Shown here: piece by piece, positions 8,819 through 15,985 of the stretch
How the letters are laid out: the number at the start of each line of letters is the position of its first letter
How positions within the stretch are numbered: the stretch's first letter is position 1
IMG/VR virus record: IMGVR_UViG_3300007522_000079
Location: 1 to 21,536 of that record
Direction: 5' to 3' (one strand)
Length of the DNA: 21,536 nt
DNA from: a virus
Notes under the pieces: model-generated
What the model saw: the letters and a program-made list of their open reading frames with translations, nothing else
Told to the model about the DNA's origin: nothing
The model's database searches: none
Translations under genes and position numbers: made by a program

Positions 8819-9067
8819 CTATCCCACTATGTTTAGTGCGCGTAAGAGATCGTTTATTTCTTTAAAATGCTTTCGAGGGACGTTACTCTCCCCTTTGAAC
8901 CATGCATATACTGTAGTTCGAGATACATTAAAAGTATTTGCTATTGAGATTACGGATACATCATATGTTATACAAGCAAGGGCTAGTTGCACCCCTGGTT
9001 TTGTATTGTCTGCCGCGTTAACGTCATCAATGAATCTCGTAGAATAGCCTCTATTGGAAGCTTTCAT
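8819..9067 (-). CDS. Small helix-turn-helix DNA-binding protein
   Basis: An 82-residue protein with a Cro/XRE-like helix-turn-helix: SVISIANTFNVSRTTVYAWF at about residues 38-57 has the expected small-residue turn and recognition helix ending in YAWFKG. It probably binds DNA as a dimer and could regulate this replication unit. ATG codons at 9085, 9076 and 9067 are in frame. I chose 9067 (MKASNRGYS) because GGATGGG lies at a workable distance upstream and it does not overlap the preceding stop at 9069; the 9085 start would add six residues. The stop is followed by the terminator/attenuator before the primase. What it regulates is unknown; autoregulation is only a guess. Confidence 0.8.
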   Translation of the reverse strand: MKASNRGYSTRFIDDVNAADNTKPGVQLALACITYDVSVISIANTFNVSRTTVYAWFKGESNVPRKHFKEINDLLRALNIVG

Positions 9068-9068
9068 A

Positions 9069-9953
9069 TTAGTCATCCCATCCATTTAGAATAGCAGTAA
9101 CATCAGCTTTTGCAGGGGCAGGGGCGGCACTGACTTCTTTTTTAGGTGACACTACTTTAGGTTCAGCTATTTCAGGTTTGGTTTGGGTAACCTCTTCCTC
9201 CTCTTCCGGTGCCGCTAGCGCAGGGGTTGAAGCTTTTGGAGCCATAACAGTCATAGTAATACAACGTTTAGCCTCTTCCGATTTCCCTTTCTCCATAGCA
9301 TTCATAAAGGCGTCTGTTTCTAAGTATGAAATACCTTTAAAAGTAAGTTTAGGAGTATCCGCGTTAACATCAAATTTCATCTCAGTCACTACCGCAGAAA
9401 CTGGAACACCTTGAGCCCCTAAGAACCTACCATATGCTTGTAAAGGCATGCGACCGTTATCCGCATCTCCAAAAATAGAAGTTGCCGCTAAATCCAGTTG
9501 GTATACATCTCCACGTGGGTCATTTTCTAACAGTACAGCTATCCGTTGGCGGTAGCGACAAGCTCTAGAATTTCCTTGCCCTGAGCCCGCAATGTTTTGC
9601 GCACATTCAGAACACTTAGATGCTTGAACATTTTTAGCTTGTGGGTTTGGTACTTCCCCGTCAGCCGACCAACAGTCAGGAGGAGAAGCATCTGCACTAG
9701 GGTCATAAACCCCTGCATAGAATACACGAGATATTTTTTCCGCCGCCGCTACAATAACTACATTCATCGCGTTTGCTTCACTCGTTGCAACTTCTTTACC
9801 ATTGGCAACCATGCGGAACACCCTACCTCGAATTGAAATACGATGACTCGTAGCACCTCCTCCGCCCATTAAAGCTTTGGTTGTATCATCTAATTCTAGT
9901 GCCCGTAAGTGAGCAGGTAAAGGCATATTATTTAAAGTTAAATCTGTAGACAT
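9069..9953 (-). CDS. Probable phage single-stranded DNA-binding protein
   Basis: A 294-residue protein preceded by AGGAG eight bases before its ATG. Residues 35-235 form a mostly beta-rich core. Inside it four cysteines (C94, C114, C117, C132) with nearby basic residues look like a zinc site. From about residue 240 the chain becomes a low-complexity linker rich in Glu, Pro, Ala and Lys and ends in a short acidic tip, GWDD. A beta-rich core, a disordered linker and an acidic C-terminal tip are the layout of phage and bacterial ssDNA-binding proteins, where the tip recruits partner enzymes. Its place between the coiled-coil gene and the primase fits that role. No definite OB-fold motif can be read by eye, so the function is inferred from layout and context. 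Confidence 0.6.
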   Translation of the reverse strand: MSTDLTLNNMPLPAHLRALELDDTTKALMGGGGATSHRISIRGRVFRMVANGKEVATSEANAMNVVIVAAAEKISRVFYAGVYDPSADASPPDCWSADGEVPNPQAKNVQASKCSECAQNIAGSGQGNSRACRYRQRIAVLLENDPRGDVYQLDLAATSIFGDADNGRMPLQAYGRFLGAQGVPVSAVVTEMKFDVNADTPKLTFKGISYLETDAFMNAMEKGKSEEAKRCITMTVMAPKASTPALAAPEEEEEVTQTKPEIAEPKVVSPKKEVSAAPAPAKADVTAILNGWDD

Positions 9954-9964
9954 ATAAAGGTCTC

Positions 9965-10378
9965 CTATCGTTTAGTTATAACTACGGCGTATCGGCTATC
10001 CACGTTTAAACCCGGCGGATGTAAATCGGGATTTTCTTCTAAAAAAGTAGCCATGTTTCCTTGACTAACTCGTTTTTCTAGCAGGTCTAATGCATCGTGC
10101 TCTTTAACAAAAGAGTGAAACGAATACCAATCGTTTGTATAGAATCGTTTATAGATCCGTTTGGTAATAGTCCCAAATTCAGTGCGCATACTTTCGGCCC
10201 CGACAGATTTTAGTACCTCTAACAGTTTTTCGTTTATTGTATCTATTTGGGCTTCTAATTCTTTATCTTCCTCCTCGTATGCATTTTTTAGTTCTTTACG
10301 TTTTTCCCTAATTTTTATGTAGACCTTGACTAATTTTTTAGCTAGGTCTCCATCTTCTAAGTCTACTGCGTCTGTCAT
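9965..10378 (-). CDS. Coiled-coil protein of unknown function, first gene of a transcription unit
   Basis: 137 residues from the ATG at 10378, which has AAGGA eight bases upstream. A longer frame from 10411 exists, but that ATG overlaps the -10 element of the promoter found here, so the shorter start is preferred. Residues 10-60 are highly charged (KIREKRKELKNAYEEEDKEL) and should form a coiled coil. The C-terminal half has aromatic and charged residues and ends PGLNVDSRYAVVITKR. The layout of helical hairpin plus small C-terminal domain is common in phage accessory proteins of replication regions, and is loosely reminiscent of Gam-like nuclease inhibitors, but I see no decisive motif. The stop is 11 bases before the ssDNA-binding-protein start. 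Confidence 0.75.
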   Translation of the reverse strand: MTDAVDLEDGDLAKKLVKVYIKIREKRKELKNAYEEEDKELEAQIDTINEKLLEVLKSVGAESMRTEFGTITKRIYKRFYTNDWYSFHSFVKEHDALDLLEKRVSQGNMATFLEENPDLHPPGLNVDSRYAVVITKR

Positions 10379-10409
10379 GGTGAGTTCCTTTTTGGTTAAC
10401 TGAAAGTAC

Positions 10410-10438
10410 ATTTTACTACCTTACATTAACATTGTCAA
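10410..10438 (-). promoter_or_regulatory. Strong sigma-70-type promoter
   Basis: On the minus strand a perfect -35 TTGACA (10438-10433) and a -10 TAAAAT (10415-10410, five of six) are separated by the ideal 17 bases. It starts two bases after the stop codon of the SNF2-like helicase gene. Transcription would begin near 10403, leaving a leader of about 25 bases with the AAGGA SD for the ATG at 10378. It would drive the coiled-coil, ssDNA-binding, HTH, primase and 65-residue genes using the host RNA polymerase. Confidence 0.85.
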
Positions 10439-10440
10439 CC

Positions 10441-11979
10441 TTATTCTGTAATAGAATTATATAGTTCAATAACTCTAGAATGAACGTCTATTTTTTCGTT
10501 TAACATTTTATAGATTTTAGTTTCTACGGAGCTGCCCTGCAGGTGTACTACAGTCACTGGGTTTCTTTGTCCTGCCCTATGCACCCTAGCATTTGCTTGT
10601 AAATATGTTTCTATTGAGGTTATAGGTGCCCACCAAACTACAACGTTTGCGGCATGTAATGTTACCCCGTGAGCTGCCGCTTGTGGCTGGATCACTAATA
10701 CTTTTGGTTCTGAAGTATCTTGAAACTTTGCAAAGATTGCTGCCCGTTTAGTTGCTGTGACCTCTCCGTTTATAACTTCATTTGTAATTCCACTATCCGT
10801 TAACTCTTCCGAAATCTGCTGTATAACATGTTTAAACGGGGCGAACACAAGTACTTTGTTACTCGCTTCCTCTATAACTTCTTTTAAAGCTTTCATACGG
10901 TCTGCACAGTCAAAGGCTACTGTCTCCCCACTATCCGAGTAAACTGCACCTGCCGCTACCTGCAGTAACTTATTTAACATCACCGCCGCATTAACCGCGG
11001 TTATTGCTTGTCCGTCAGCCTCCATAGTCATTTGTTTTCTTAAAAGCTCGTAGTACTTTTTTTGTTGCGCCGATAAAGGGGTTTCTCTAAACACTGTAGT
11101 TACTTCAGGTAAATCTAAACATTCTTCTTTTGTAAACCTAATCGCGGGTTGTAAGGCGTTATGTATTATATCTTCTGAGCGGGGGCGGGGGATGTACCTA
11201 AATTGAGAAACCTTGTACATTACCATTTCCTTAAACGCCCCTATAAATTTAGGAACTCCAGTTGGGTTTATTAACTTAGCTAGCCCATATGCATCTACGG
11301 GGGATTGCGCCGCAGGAGTACCTGTTAACATCCACAACCAAGAAGAAGGGGTTACTATTTTATTTAAAGTCTTCCATCGTTTAGTTTGTGGGTTTTTATA
11401 CGCGGAAGCTTCGTCTACTACAATAAGATCAAACTTACCTATTACCTCATCCATAATTATTTCTAGCCCATCAAAGTTGCATATAACAAAATCTGCATTG
11501 CTGTTGACAGCTTTTATTCGTTTTTCTTGTGTAGAACTATGAGCAATTGCACACGTACGGTGTATTGCAAATTTAAAAATATCGTTTTGCCAAGCGGGTT
11601 GCATGATTGATAAAGGGCATACCACTAAAACACGTTTAATAACGCCTATGTTCATTAGGTAATCTGCCGCCCATATAACACTCCCAGTTTTACCTGTTCC
11701 CATCTCTGAAAAACAAAATGCCTTGCGGTGTAAAGTTAAAAATGCGGCTGTTACTTTCTGATGGTCAAACGGCTTGTATAGTCCCGGCCAGTCATACTGA
11801 CCCATAATAGGGCTTGGTATGTTTTTATACCTTAGGTTTTTAAGTACTTGCGCTTCTTCTATGCCCCATTTAACTAGCACTTCCCCAGAGTCTAGCAATG
11901 CACTTTTAGGAATCACACTTGTAATTTTTTCAGGTTCTCGAACTTTTAAAAGCAACGCTCTATTGTCTATAATTTGCAC
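10441..11979 (-). CDS. SNF2-type superfamily 2 DNA helicase/translocase
   Basis: 512 residues with all core SF2/SNF2 motifs: a Q-like FDHQK at 71-75, Walker A EMGTGKT at 92-98, Walker B/DExx box VVDEAS at 187-192, motif III LTGTPA at 218-223, and motifs V-VI near ANVVVWWAP and QANARVHRAGQ at 461-471 with the arginine fingers R465 and R468. Such compact SNF2-like proteins are common in phage replication clusters and are thought to translocate on dsDNA during replication or recombination. The start is a GTG at 11979 with AAGGA seven bases upstream; a Rho-independent hairpin lies about 60 bases upstream. The stop is directly followed by the sigma-70 promoter of the next unit. Family assignment is firm; the precise role is inferred. 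Confidence 0.92.
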   Translation of the reverse strand: MQIIDNRALLLKVREPEKITSVIPKSALLDSGEVLVKWGIEEAQVLKNLRYKNIPSPIMGQYDWPGLYKPFDHQKVTAAFLTLHRKAFCFSEMGTGKTGSVIWAADYLMNIGVIKRVLVVCPLSIMQPAWQNDIFKFAIHRTCAIAHSSTQEKRIKAVNSNADFVICNFDGLEIIMDEVIGKFDLIVVDEASAYKNPQTKRWKTLNKIVTPSSWLWMLTGTPAAQSPVDAYGLAKLINPTGVPKFIGAFKEMVMYKVSQFRYIPRPRSEDIIHNALQPAIRFTKEECLDLPEVTTVFRETPLSAQQKKYYELLRKQMTMEADGQAITAVNAAVMLNKLLQVAAGAVYSDSGETVAFDCADRMKALKEVIEEASNKVLVFAPFKHVIQQISEELTDSGITNEVINGEVTATKRAAIFAKFQDTSEPKVLVIQPQAAAHGVTLHAANVVVWWAPITSIETYLQANARVHRAGQRNPVTVVHLQGSSVETKIYKMLNEKIDVHSRVIELYNSITE

Positions 11980-12188
11980 TGTATATCCTTATTAAATATA
12001 GCTAAACGCACCATATCGAAGTTTTCGAAGGTGTTTAAAAATGACCCGTAACGTGGGTCAAGCGAGTAAATCACAAAAAGAGAAAGACTATAAGGGTTTT
12101 CTGCTTTACTTGGTAAGGTTTGTTATGATACGGAAAAGCTTCCGCGGATAGGCCGCCACTCATACCTGACGCGACCTTTCTCTTGCAT
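11967..12188 (-). pseudogene. Possible interrupted small gene between the HNH-like and helicase genes
   Basis: An ATG four bases after the stop of the HNH-like gene opens a 21-codon frame (MQEKGRVRYEWRPIRGSF...) that ends at a TAA at 12125-12123. The same frame then stays open for 51 more codons, with a protein-like composition (SLDPRYGSFLNTFENFDMV...), to a TAG at 11969-11967, just inside the helicase start. It could be one 73-codon gene broken by a single nonsense codon, a read-through gene, or a genuine 21-residue protein followed by a chance open frame. No strong SD precedes the ATG. The second half overlaps a terminator-like hairpin. I see nothing else in the 213-base gap apart from that hairpin. 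Confidence 0.3.
12037..12060 (-). terminator. Rho-independent terminator upstream of the helicase gene
   Basis: On the minus strand TGACCC, a seven-base loop ACGTTAC, GGGTCA, then TTTTT. The 6-bp perfect stem plus T-run fits an intrinsic terminator. It would end transcripts that come from the polymerase/nuclease/HNH genes. No convincing promoter was found between it and the helicase start at 11979, so partial read-through is likely. The sequence also overlaps a protein-like open frame. Confidence 0.6.
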
Positions 12189-12192
12189 AATT

Positions 12193-12474
12193 CTATTTTT
12201 TCTTGCGTTCTTTCTTACTTGTCTCTGATACCATTGCACCAGATGAGGTACGTTTAAATGACCTATTTTTTGAAGGCGACTCTAACCGAACTCCATCTGC
12301 ATTACTGCCACCTTTTGACAAAGCTTTTACATGGGCTACATCTTTTCCTACGCGGCTTACCCCTTTAGCGTCTAGCTTTCGCCGTGCACGCTGGCGTTCC
12401 ATTCTGTTAGGTAGCTCCCCACGTTCTTGTTGGAGTTTGTAGTCTTGCTTGTAGTTCCGTTTTTTATCTGCCAT
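12193..12474 (-). CDS. Small HNH-nuclease-like protein
   Basis: 93 residues and very basic, with many Lys and Arg at both ends. The centre holds a pattern like the HNH core: D45-V-A-H48, then KALSKGGSNADGVRLE with N58, then SPSKNRSF with N70, as in HNH proteins that read D-x-x-H ... N ... N/H. The zinc-binding Cys pairs of many HNH enzymes are absent and the third histidine is an Asn, so it may be a divergent nicking or DNA-binding protein rather than a full nuclease. It is tightly packed, two bases from the RecB-like nuclease gene upstream in the transcript. A role in DNA processing during replication or packaging is plausible. The gene is real by its packing and composition; the activity is uncertain. 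Confidence 0.7.
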   Translation of the reverse strand: MADKKRNYKQDYKLQQERGELPNRMERQRARRKLDAKGVSRVGKDVAHVKALSKGGSNADGVRLESPSKNRSFKRTSSGAMVSETSKKERKKK

Positions 12475-12476
12475 GT

Positions 12477-13142
12477 TTAATTTCTCCCGTTATGGTGACA
12501 GTCTACTACTGAGCAGTATTGCCTACAAGTAAAATTTGGTTTAGGGCTCCAAGCGTTTTTTTCAATAGCTGCTTCTAAACGATTAGTATCTTCTATCCAT
12601 TTCATCCAGTGTATATGTTGCTTATCATGTTCATAGGAAGTTTTTACAAAGTCTTTAACTACGACAAACAACAAACCTGCTTTAATCTTTTTGACGTTTG
12701 GAAAATGTTTAAACACCGCTAAAGATAATATTTCTAGCTGTTTAGTATCTGCATACTTACTGCTTTTACTCGTCTTATAGTCTACTAAAAACGCTTTTTC
12801 ACCTCTAACGATTAACAAGTCAGCTACTCCGCGCCACCACACCTCAGGATCAAAAAATTCACAGGGAGATAAGTCCGCTTTTAGTCCCATTTTATGTTCA
12901 CAATATCTATCTCCTTCTATCTGTTCTAGCGGAGTTAGTTGCTCTTGTAAGAATATAAACTTTTCAGGTATAGGCACTGCATCCCTCATATACAGTTCAG
13001 CGGCTTCATGCACCATTGTTCCATATAGTAAGTGGTCTGCAGGGGGCTCTACTATGTCTTTCTTAATTCTAAGCCTGTAGTACTTTTGAGGGCACTGTAA
13101 GAATAAACTTAAACTACTGTACGACCATGTATATTTAGACAT
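12477..13142 (-). CDS. RecB/Cas4-like PD-(D/E)XK nuclease with Fe-S cysteines
   Basis: 221 residues. Motifs of the RecB/AddB/Cas4 nuclease family are in order: GTMVHEAAE with H45, GVADLL with D108, LVDYKTS with D121 and K123, and KQLEILSLA with Q135. One cysteine near the N-terminus (C17, in LQCPQKYYRL) and three near the C-terminus (C206, C210, C215) match the four ligands of the 4Fe-4S cluster in AddB and Cas4. It should be a metal-dependent exonuclease, likely doing recombination or host-DNA degradation as gp6 does in T7. The start at the ATG 13142 shares one base with the polymerase stop (TAATG) and has GGTGAT five bases upstream; a TTG at 13148 would add only two residues. There is no CRISPR array or Cas1, so it is not read as a CRISPR gene. 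Confidence 0.88.
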   Translation of the reverse strand: MSKYTWSYSSLSLFLQCPQKYYRLRIKKDIVEPPADHLLYGTMVHEAAELYMRDAVPIPEKFIFLQEQLTPLEQIEGDRYCEHKMGLKADLSPCEFFDPEVWWRGVADLLIVRGEKAFLVDYKTSKSSKYADTKQLEILSLAVFKHFPNVKKIKAGLLFVVVKDFVKTSYEHDKQHIHWMKWIEDTNRLEAAIEKNAWSPKPNFTCRQYCSVVDCHHNGRN

Positions 13143-15373
13143 TAACAATCACCATAGCTTTCCCCTACTCCTGATTCACAATCTAACGTTAACCCTGTAG
13201 CCCACTCTGGAACCCAACGCATACAAGATTCTATATACATTTGAGCTTCTTTTTGTTCTGCTATAGGGGCAATGCTTCCTACGGAGTCATGCACAGTTAA
13301 AATCACCCTGTACTTTTTGGCAATCATAACCATTTGCTCTGCGATAATACACCTAGCAATTGCTTGACATAGATTCTCTACTAACTTACCGCCATACAAT
13401 TTAACAGGTCCTTTACGGGTTTTATAAGAATACTCAAGGTAACCCTCGGCATTAGTCCCCTGTGTAAGTGTATCATACTGTTGCCATAACCCGTTAGGTA
13501 ACTTAAACCCTTTTCGTTCTGGATCAAAACTAACAATTCCATCTAACCCTAACGAGCAAGCACTGCCTGAAATCATTGCCTTAATACAAGTTTGTGCTTG
13601 GTTCCATAACTCTGGAATTTTAGCGTATGTTGCACGGTACACATTTATAATACGTTTGCATTCTTCTAGTTCCAGTTCCACCGTTGCCATTTTTAATTGG
13701 CTGTGAAATTTAGCGCTACCCATACCATACCCACAGTTATGTACTATCACTGGCCCCCTGTTTGTTGCTACTACGAATCTGTTCCTCGGCCCTGCATAAG
13801 CTAGATCGTAAGTCATTAATTTCTTTCTGCATTGCCCCTCCTCAAACTCCTCTGGTTTCGCCTGTAATGGTAATGCTTTCACTGCTATTTCCAATGCTTG
13901 AGAGAGTATATTTTCGTCTTGCTCCACTAATTGCGCTTCCTTCCACTGCGTCCCGCACAATATCTTGTGGTCTGGAGTTAACCACATCCCGCAAACGCTC
14001 AATGTTTCTTTTATTCCTTTCTTCACTAATCCTTGGTGGCATACCCACTCCTTTCCATCCCATACTGTATCTTCTAGGGAAACAGTTTCTATCGGTTTCC
14101 ACCCTGTACTACATAACACTAGAGTTCCCTCGGAAATACAACCAAGAATTGTTGTTTTCCCTACAAAGCGTTCGGCAGAGTCTATGGCTTCTACTGGTTT
14201 TAAATAGATACTTGCAGCCATAATTTTATACACGTCTTCTTTTTTTCTAAACGCTTCTGTTAAGTCCTCTTGTCCTGAAAACCAAGCAAGCACTCGGGCT
14301 TCAATTTGCGAAGAGTCACAGTCTATTACTACATACCCTTCAGGGGCTTTCATAGCCTTTTTAAGTTTGTTTGCGTTCTGCCCCCTAGCAGGTAGGTTTT
14401 GTAGGTTTACTTTATCTGACCCACCCCATCTGCCTGTATGTGCGGCATAATATTTAAGTGGTACGGGCATCGTTCCTCGGTTGGCAATCTCCATAAAGCG
14501 TTTAGTTCGGGTTTCTTCCAAAGTAGACTTTACCCCTAACCGAGCTGCCACTATCGATTGTACTCTAAGGTCAGAATGGTCTAGTAATGCATTAAATTCT
14601 TCATCAGTTTTAGCAAATGCATACGTGAGTTTCCCTGTTTTGGGGCTTATTTTTGTAGGTGGGTCTACTCCTAAAGTACGAAGTAATTCCGCTAGTTTTT
14701 CACCTGACATTATTGTTTCTTTGTCCGCGTCTATTGCGGCCATTAGCTTTTCTTTTTTACTAACTACACTGTACATATGTGATTCTAACATCAGCGAATC
14801 TAGTTCAAAAGAAGGCTCTGTAAACATCTTTAATGTCAGGTCAATTACTTTTAGTTCTTTAGGAGGAAACTTAGCCGCTAATATTTTAAATAGATCATGG
14901 GTTAGATTTACATCATTAACGCAATATTCAGCGTATCTGTTAAGTTCTTCCGCACTAAAATCCGCACGGTGTTTCCCTAGCGCATTGCCTACTTCCGTGC
15001 CTTTAACTCCAATATTATATCTCTCAGCTAAAACTTTTAATGACCCCCCTACTTCTACCCCATGCAGTGCTCTAGCCATGCTTAATGTATCTAGTAGTAC
15101 TTTAGGGTGGCAGTCAAAAACAAAAGAAAGAATCGCCCCATCAAACATCGCATTATGCGCAAGCATTGCGGCATTGCTCCAGTCTATTTTCTGAAGTTCT
15201 TTTTTAATCTCTTCTTTAGTGCCTGTGACCCAGTAAGGAGTTTCCTCGTTGATTTTAATACCACACAGTATGGCTTCAAATTTATAGCTTCGGATGTACT
15301 CTTCGGTGGTCACTTTAGTTAAAGAAAAATCCTTATCATAAAATGTCTCAAAGTCTAACGTTACAAAATTCAT
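13142..15373 (-). CDS. Family-A DNA polymerase with 3'-5' exonuclease, interrupted by an intein
   Basis: 743 residues including an intein at 412-546; the spliced polymerase would be 608 residues, shorter than the 704 of T7 gp5. Exonuclease motifs: LDFET with D7 and E9, HNAMFD with N74 and D78, and YCVNDVNLTHD with D154. Polymerase motif A is VVIDCDSSQIEAR with catalytic D353 and E358. Motif B is RFVGKTTILG at 402-411, continuing after the intein as CGYGMG at 547-552. Motif C is TVHDS with H695 and D696. The residue aligned with E. coli Phe762 is Leu410. The ATG at 15373 overlaps the upstream stop (TAATG). It replicates the phage genome, presumably with the primase-helicase encoded downstream. 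The enzyme family is certain. Confidence 0.97.
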   Translation of the reverse strand: MNFVTLDFETFYDKDFSLTKVTTEEYIRSYKFEAILCGIKINEETPYWVTGTKEEIKKELQKIDWSNAAMLAHNAMFDGAILSFVFDCHPKVLLDTLSMARALHGVEVGGSLKVLAERYNIGVKGTEVGNALGKHRADFSAEELNRYAEYCVNDVNLTHDLFKILAAKFPPKELKVIDLTLKMFTEPSFELDSLMLESHMYSVVSKKEKLMAAIDADKETIMSGEKLAELLRTLGVDPPTKISPKTGKLTYAFAKTDEEFNALLDHSDLRVQSIVAARLGVKSTLEETRTKRFMEIANRGTMPVPLKYYAAHTGRWGGSDKVNLQNLPARGQNANKLKKAMKAPEGYVVIDCDSSQIEARVLAWFSGQEDLTEAFRKKEDVYKIMAASIYLKPVEAIDSAERFVGKTTILGCISEGTLVLCSTGWKPIETVSLEDTVWDGKEWVCHQGLVKKGIKETLSVCGMWLTPDHKILCGTQWKEAQLVEQDENILSQALEIAVKALPLQAKPEEFEEGQCRKKLMTYDLAYAGPRNRFVVATNRGPVIVHNCGYGMGSAKFHSQLKMATVELELEECKRIINVYRATYAKIPELWNQAQTCIKAMISGSACSLGLDGIVSFDPERKGFKLPNGLWQQYDTLTQGTNAEGYLEYSYKTRKGPVKLYGGKLVENLCQAIARCIIAEQMVMIAKKYRVILTVHDSVGSIAPIAEQKEAQMYIESCMRWVPEWATGLTLDCESGVGESYGDC
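13736..14140 (-). other. Mini-intein inside DNA polymerase motif B
   Basis: 135 codons, in frame, from Cys412 to Asn546 of the polymerase precursor. It begins CISEGTLVLC with a block A-like pattern (GTLV, GWKPIETVSLEDTVW). LTPDHKILCG at 465-474 carries the block B TxxH motif (T466, H469). TYDLAYAG resembles block F. It ends VIVHN with the penultimate His545 and terminal Asn546, followed by Cys547 as the +1 nucleophile. Removing it rejoins ...KTTILG and CGYGMG..., restoring a normal motif B. With about 60 residues between blocks B and F there is no room for a LAGLIDADG or HNH homing nuclease, so it should splice but not move by itself. The block F histidine seems missing, as in many functional inteins. 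Confidence 0.95.
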
Positions 15374-15750
15374 TATTTTATTCCTTGTGTTTTAATTCCA
15401 ATACTATCTGCGCATATTTTCATTAGTTCTAGGGTTTGCGCATTTGGAGTAACCATTGGAGCACGTACTGCTGCTGACCCAACTGTATTTTGATATATAT
15501 TATTCGGAGAGGGTTCATATATCGTCGCCCCCATAAGGCCTTTAATTATATCTTTTTTCATTGCATCTCTACATATCAATGCTAGGGTGTTATCTATAAG
15601 GGCTTTTTCGGCTTTAGTGTACCCCTCATTTCTCAGTACTGAGCCCCAGCGCGTGAGCATATTCTTTGCGTTACTAAATTCATCGGGAAAGTTTTCCATT
15701 CTTTCTACCAACGCAACTACTTCTTCACATATTTCAGTATCATCTAGCAT
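15373..15750 (-). CDS. Unknown small protein upstream of the polymerase (125 aa)
   Basis: It lies directly upstream of the polymerase in the transcript and its TAA shares a base with the polymerase ATG, so translation is coupled. I chose the ATG at 15750, which has GGAG nine bases before it; an ATG at 15756 would add two residues but sits right on the SD. The first 75 residues look helical, with the segment MLTRWGSVLRNEGYTKAEKA and then a run of charged helices; the rest is low-complexity with Pro, Asn, Thr and Ala. Helical proteins of this size next to polymerase genes occur in other podoviruses, but I recognise no family and no catalytic residues. Confidence 0.75.
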   Translation of the reverse strand: MLDDTEICEEVVALVERMENFPDEFSNAKNMLTRWGSVLRNEGYTKAEKALIDNTLALICRDAMKKDIIKGLMGATIYEPSPNNIYQNTVGSAAVRAPMVTPNAQTLELMKICADSIGIKTQGIK

Positions 15751-15985
15751 GAACATCTTCTCCTACAAGTGAGTAATGGTTTACGGGGTGTTTTGAACTC
15801 CGCGTGGGTTTACTTAGGGCAACTACTATATACCCTTCCTCTAGTAACCACAACAAATGGCTACTAGCTGTCCTCCGTGCACATCTAAATTCTTTTGCAA
15901 CGGCATCGGCGGTAGCTAAATGTCTCTTTTTTATAAAGTAATATATAGCTTCCCTTCGCCCTTCGGCTAGCGATACGTCTCTCAT
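15740..15985 (-). CDS. Small winged-helix DNA-binding protein
   Basis: 81 residues with a MarR/ArsR-like winged-helix layout. A first helix (RREAIYYFIKKRHL) leads to TADAVAKEFRCARRTASSHLLWLLEEGYIVV at about residues 25-55, which reads as helix, turn, recognition helix and wing strand. A second strand pair follows (HPVNHYSLVGED). Its ATG overlaps the VRR-NUC stop in an ATGA junction, and its end overlaps the next gene's start, so it is part of the replication operon. It may regulate transcription, but no operator was located. The fold is a fairly safe call; the target is unknown. Confidence 0.8.
   Translation of the reverse strand: MRDVSLAEGRREAIYYFIKKRHLATADAVAKEFRCARRTASSHLLWLLEEGYIVVALSKPTRSSKHPVNHYSLVGEDVHAR

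Noticed and set aside
10456-10461. Second -10 box (TATAAT on the minus strand) at the end of the helicase gene
   Set aside because: No matching -35 element, only about three of six positions, and a much better promoter lies 20-50 bases downstream.
11980-12036. Promoter for the helicase (TATATT or TTTAAT boxes)
   Set aside because: No good -35 at the right distance, and the start point would fall at or past the SD of the GTG start.
12060-12190. tRNA or structured RNA in the gap before the helicase
   Set aside because: Only short hairpins are visible; no cloverleaf, anticodon arm or T-loop sequence could be found on either strand.
12477-13142. Cas4-like nuclease as a sign of a CRISPR system
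   Set aside because: No Cas1, Cas2 or effector gene and no spaced repeat array in the window; the same fold serves in phage recombination.
13762-14223. Plus- and minus-strand open frames of 80-153 codons over the intein
   Set aside because: Shadows of the in-frame intein; none shows a recognisable motif, whereas the main frame has all splice-junction residues.
14481-15194. 237-codon open frame on the plus strand
   Set aside because: Exactly antisense to the polymerase exonuclease region, whose motifs are unmistakable; Ser/Leu-rich shadow composition and no SD.
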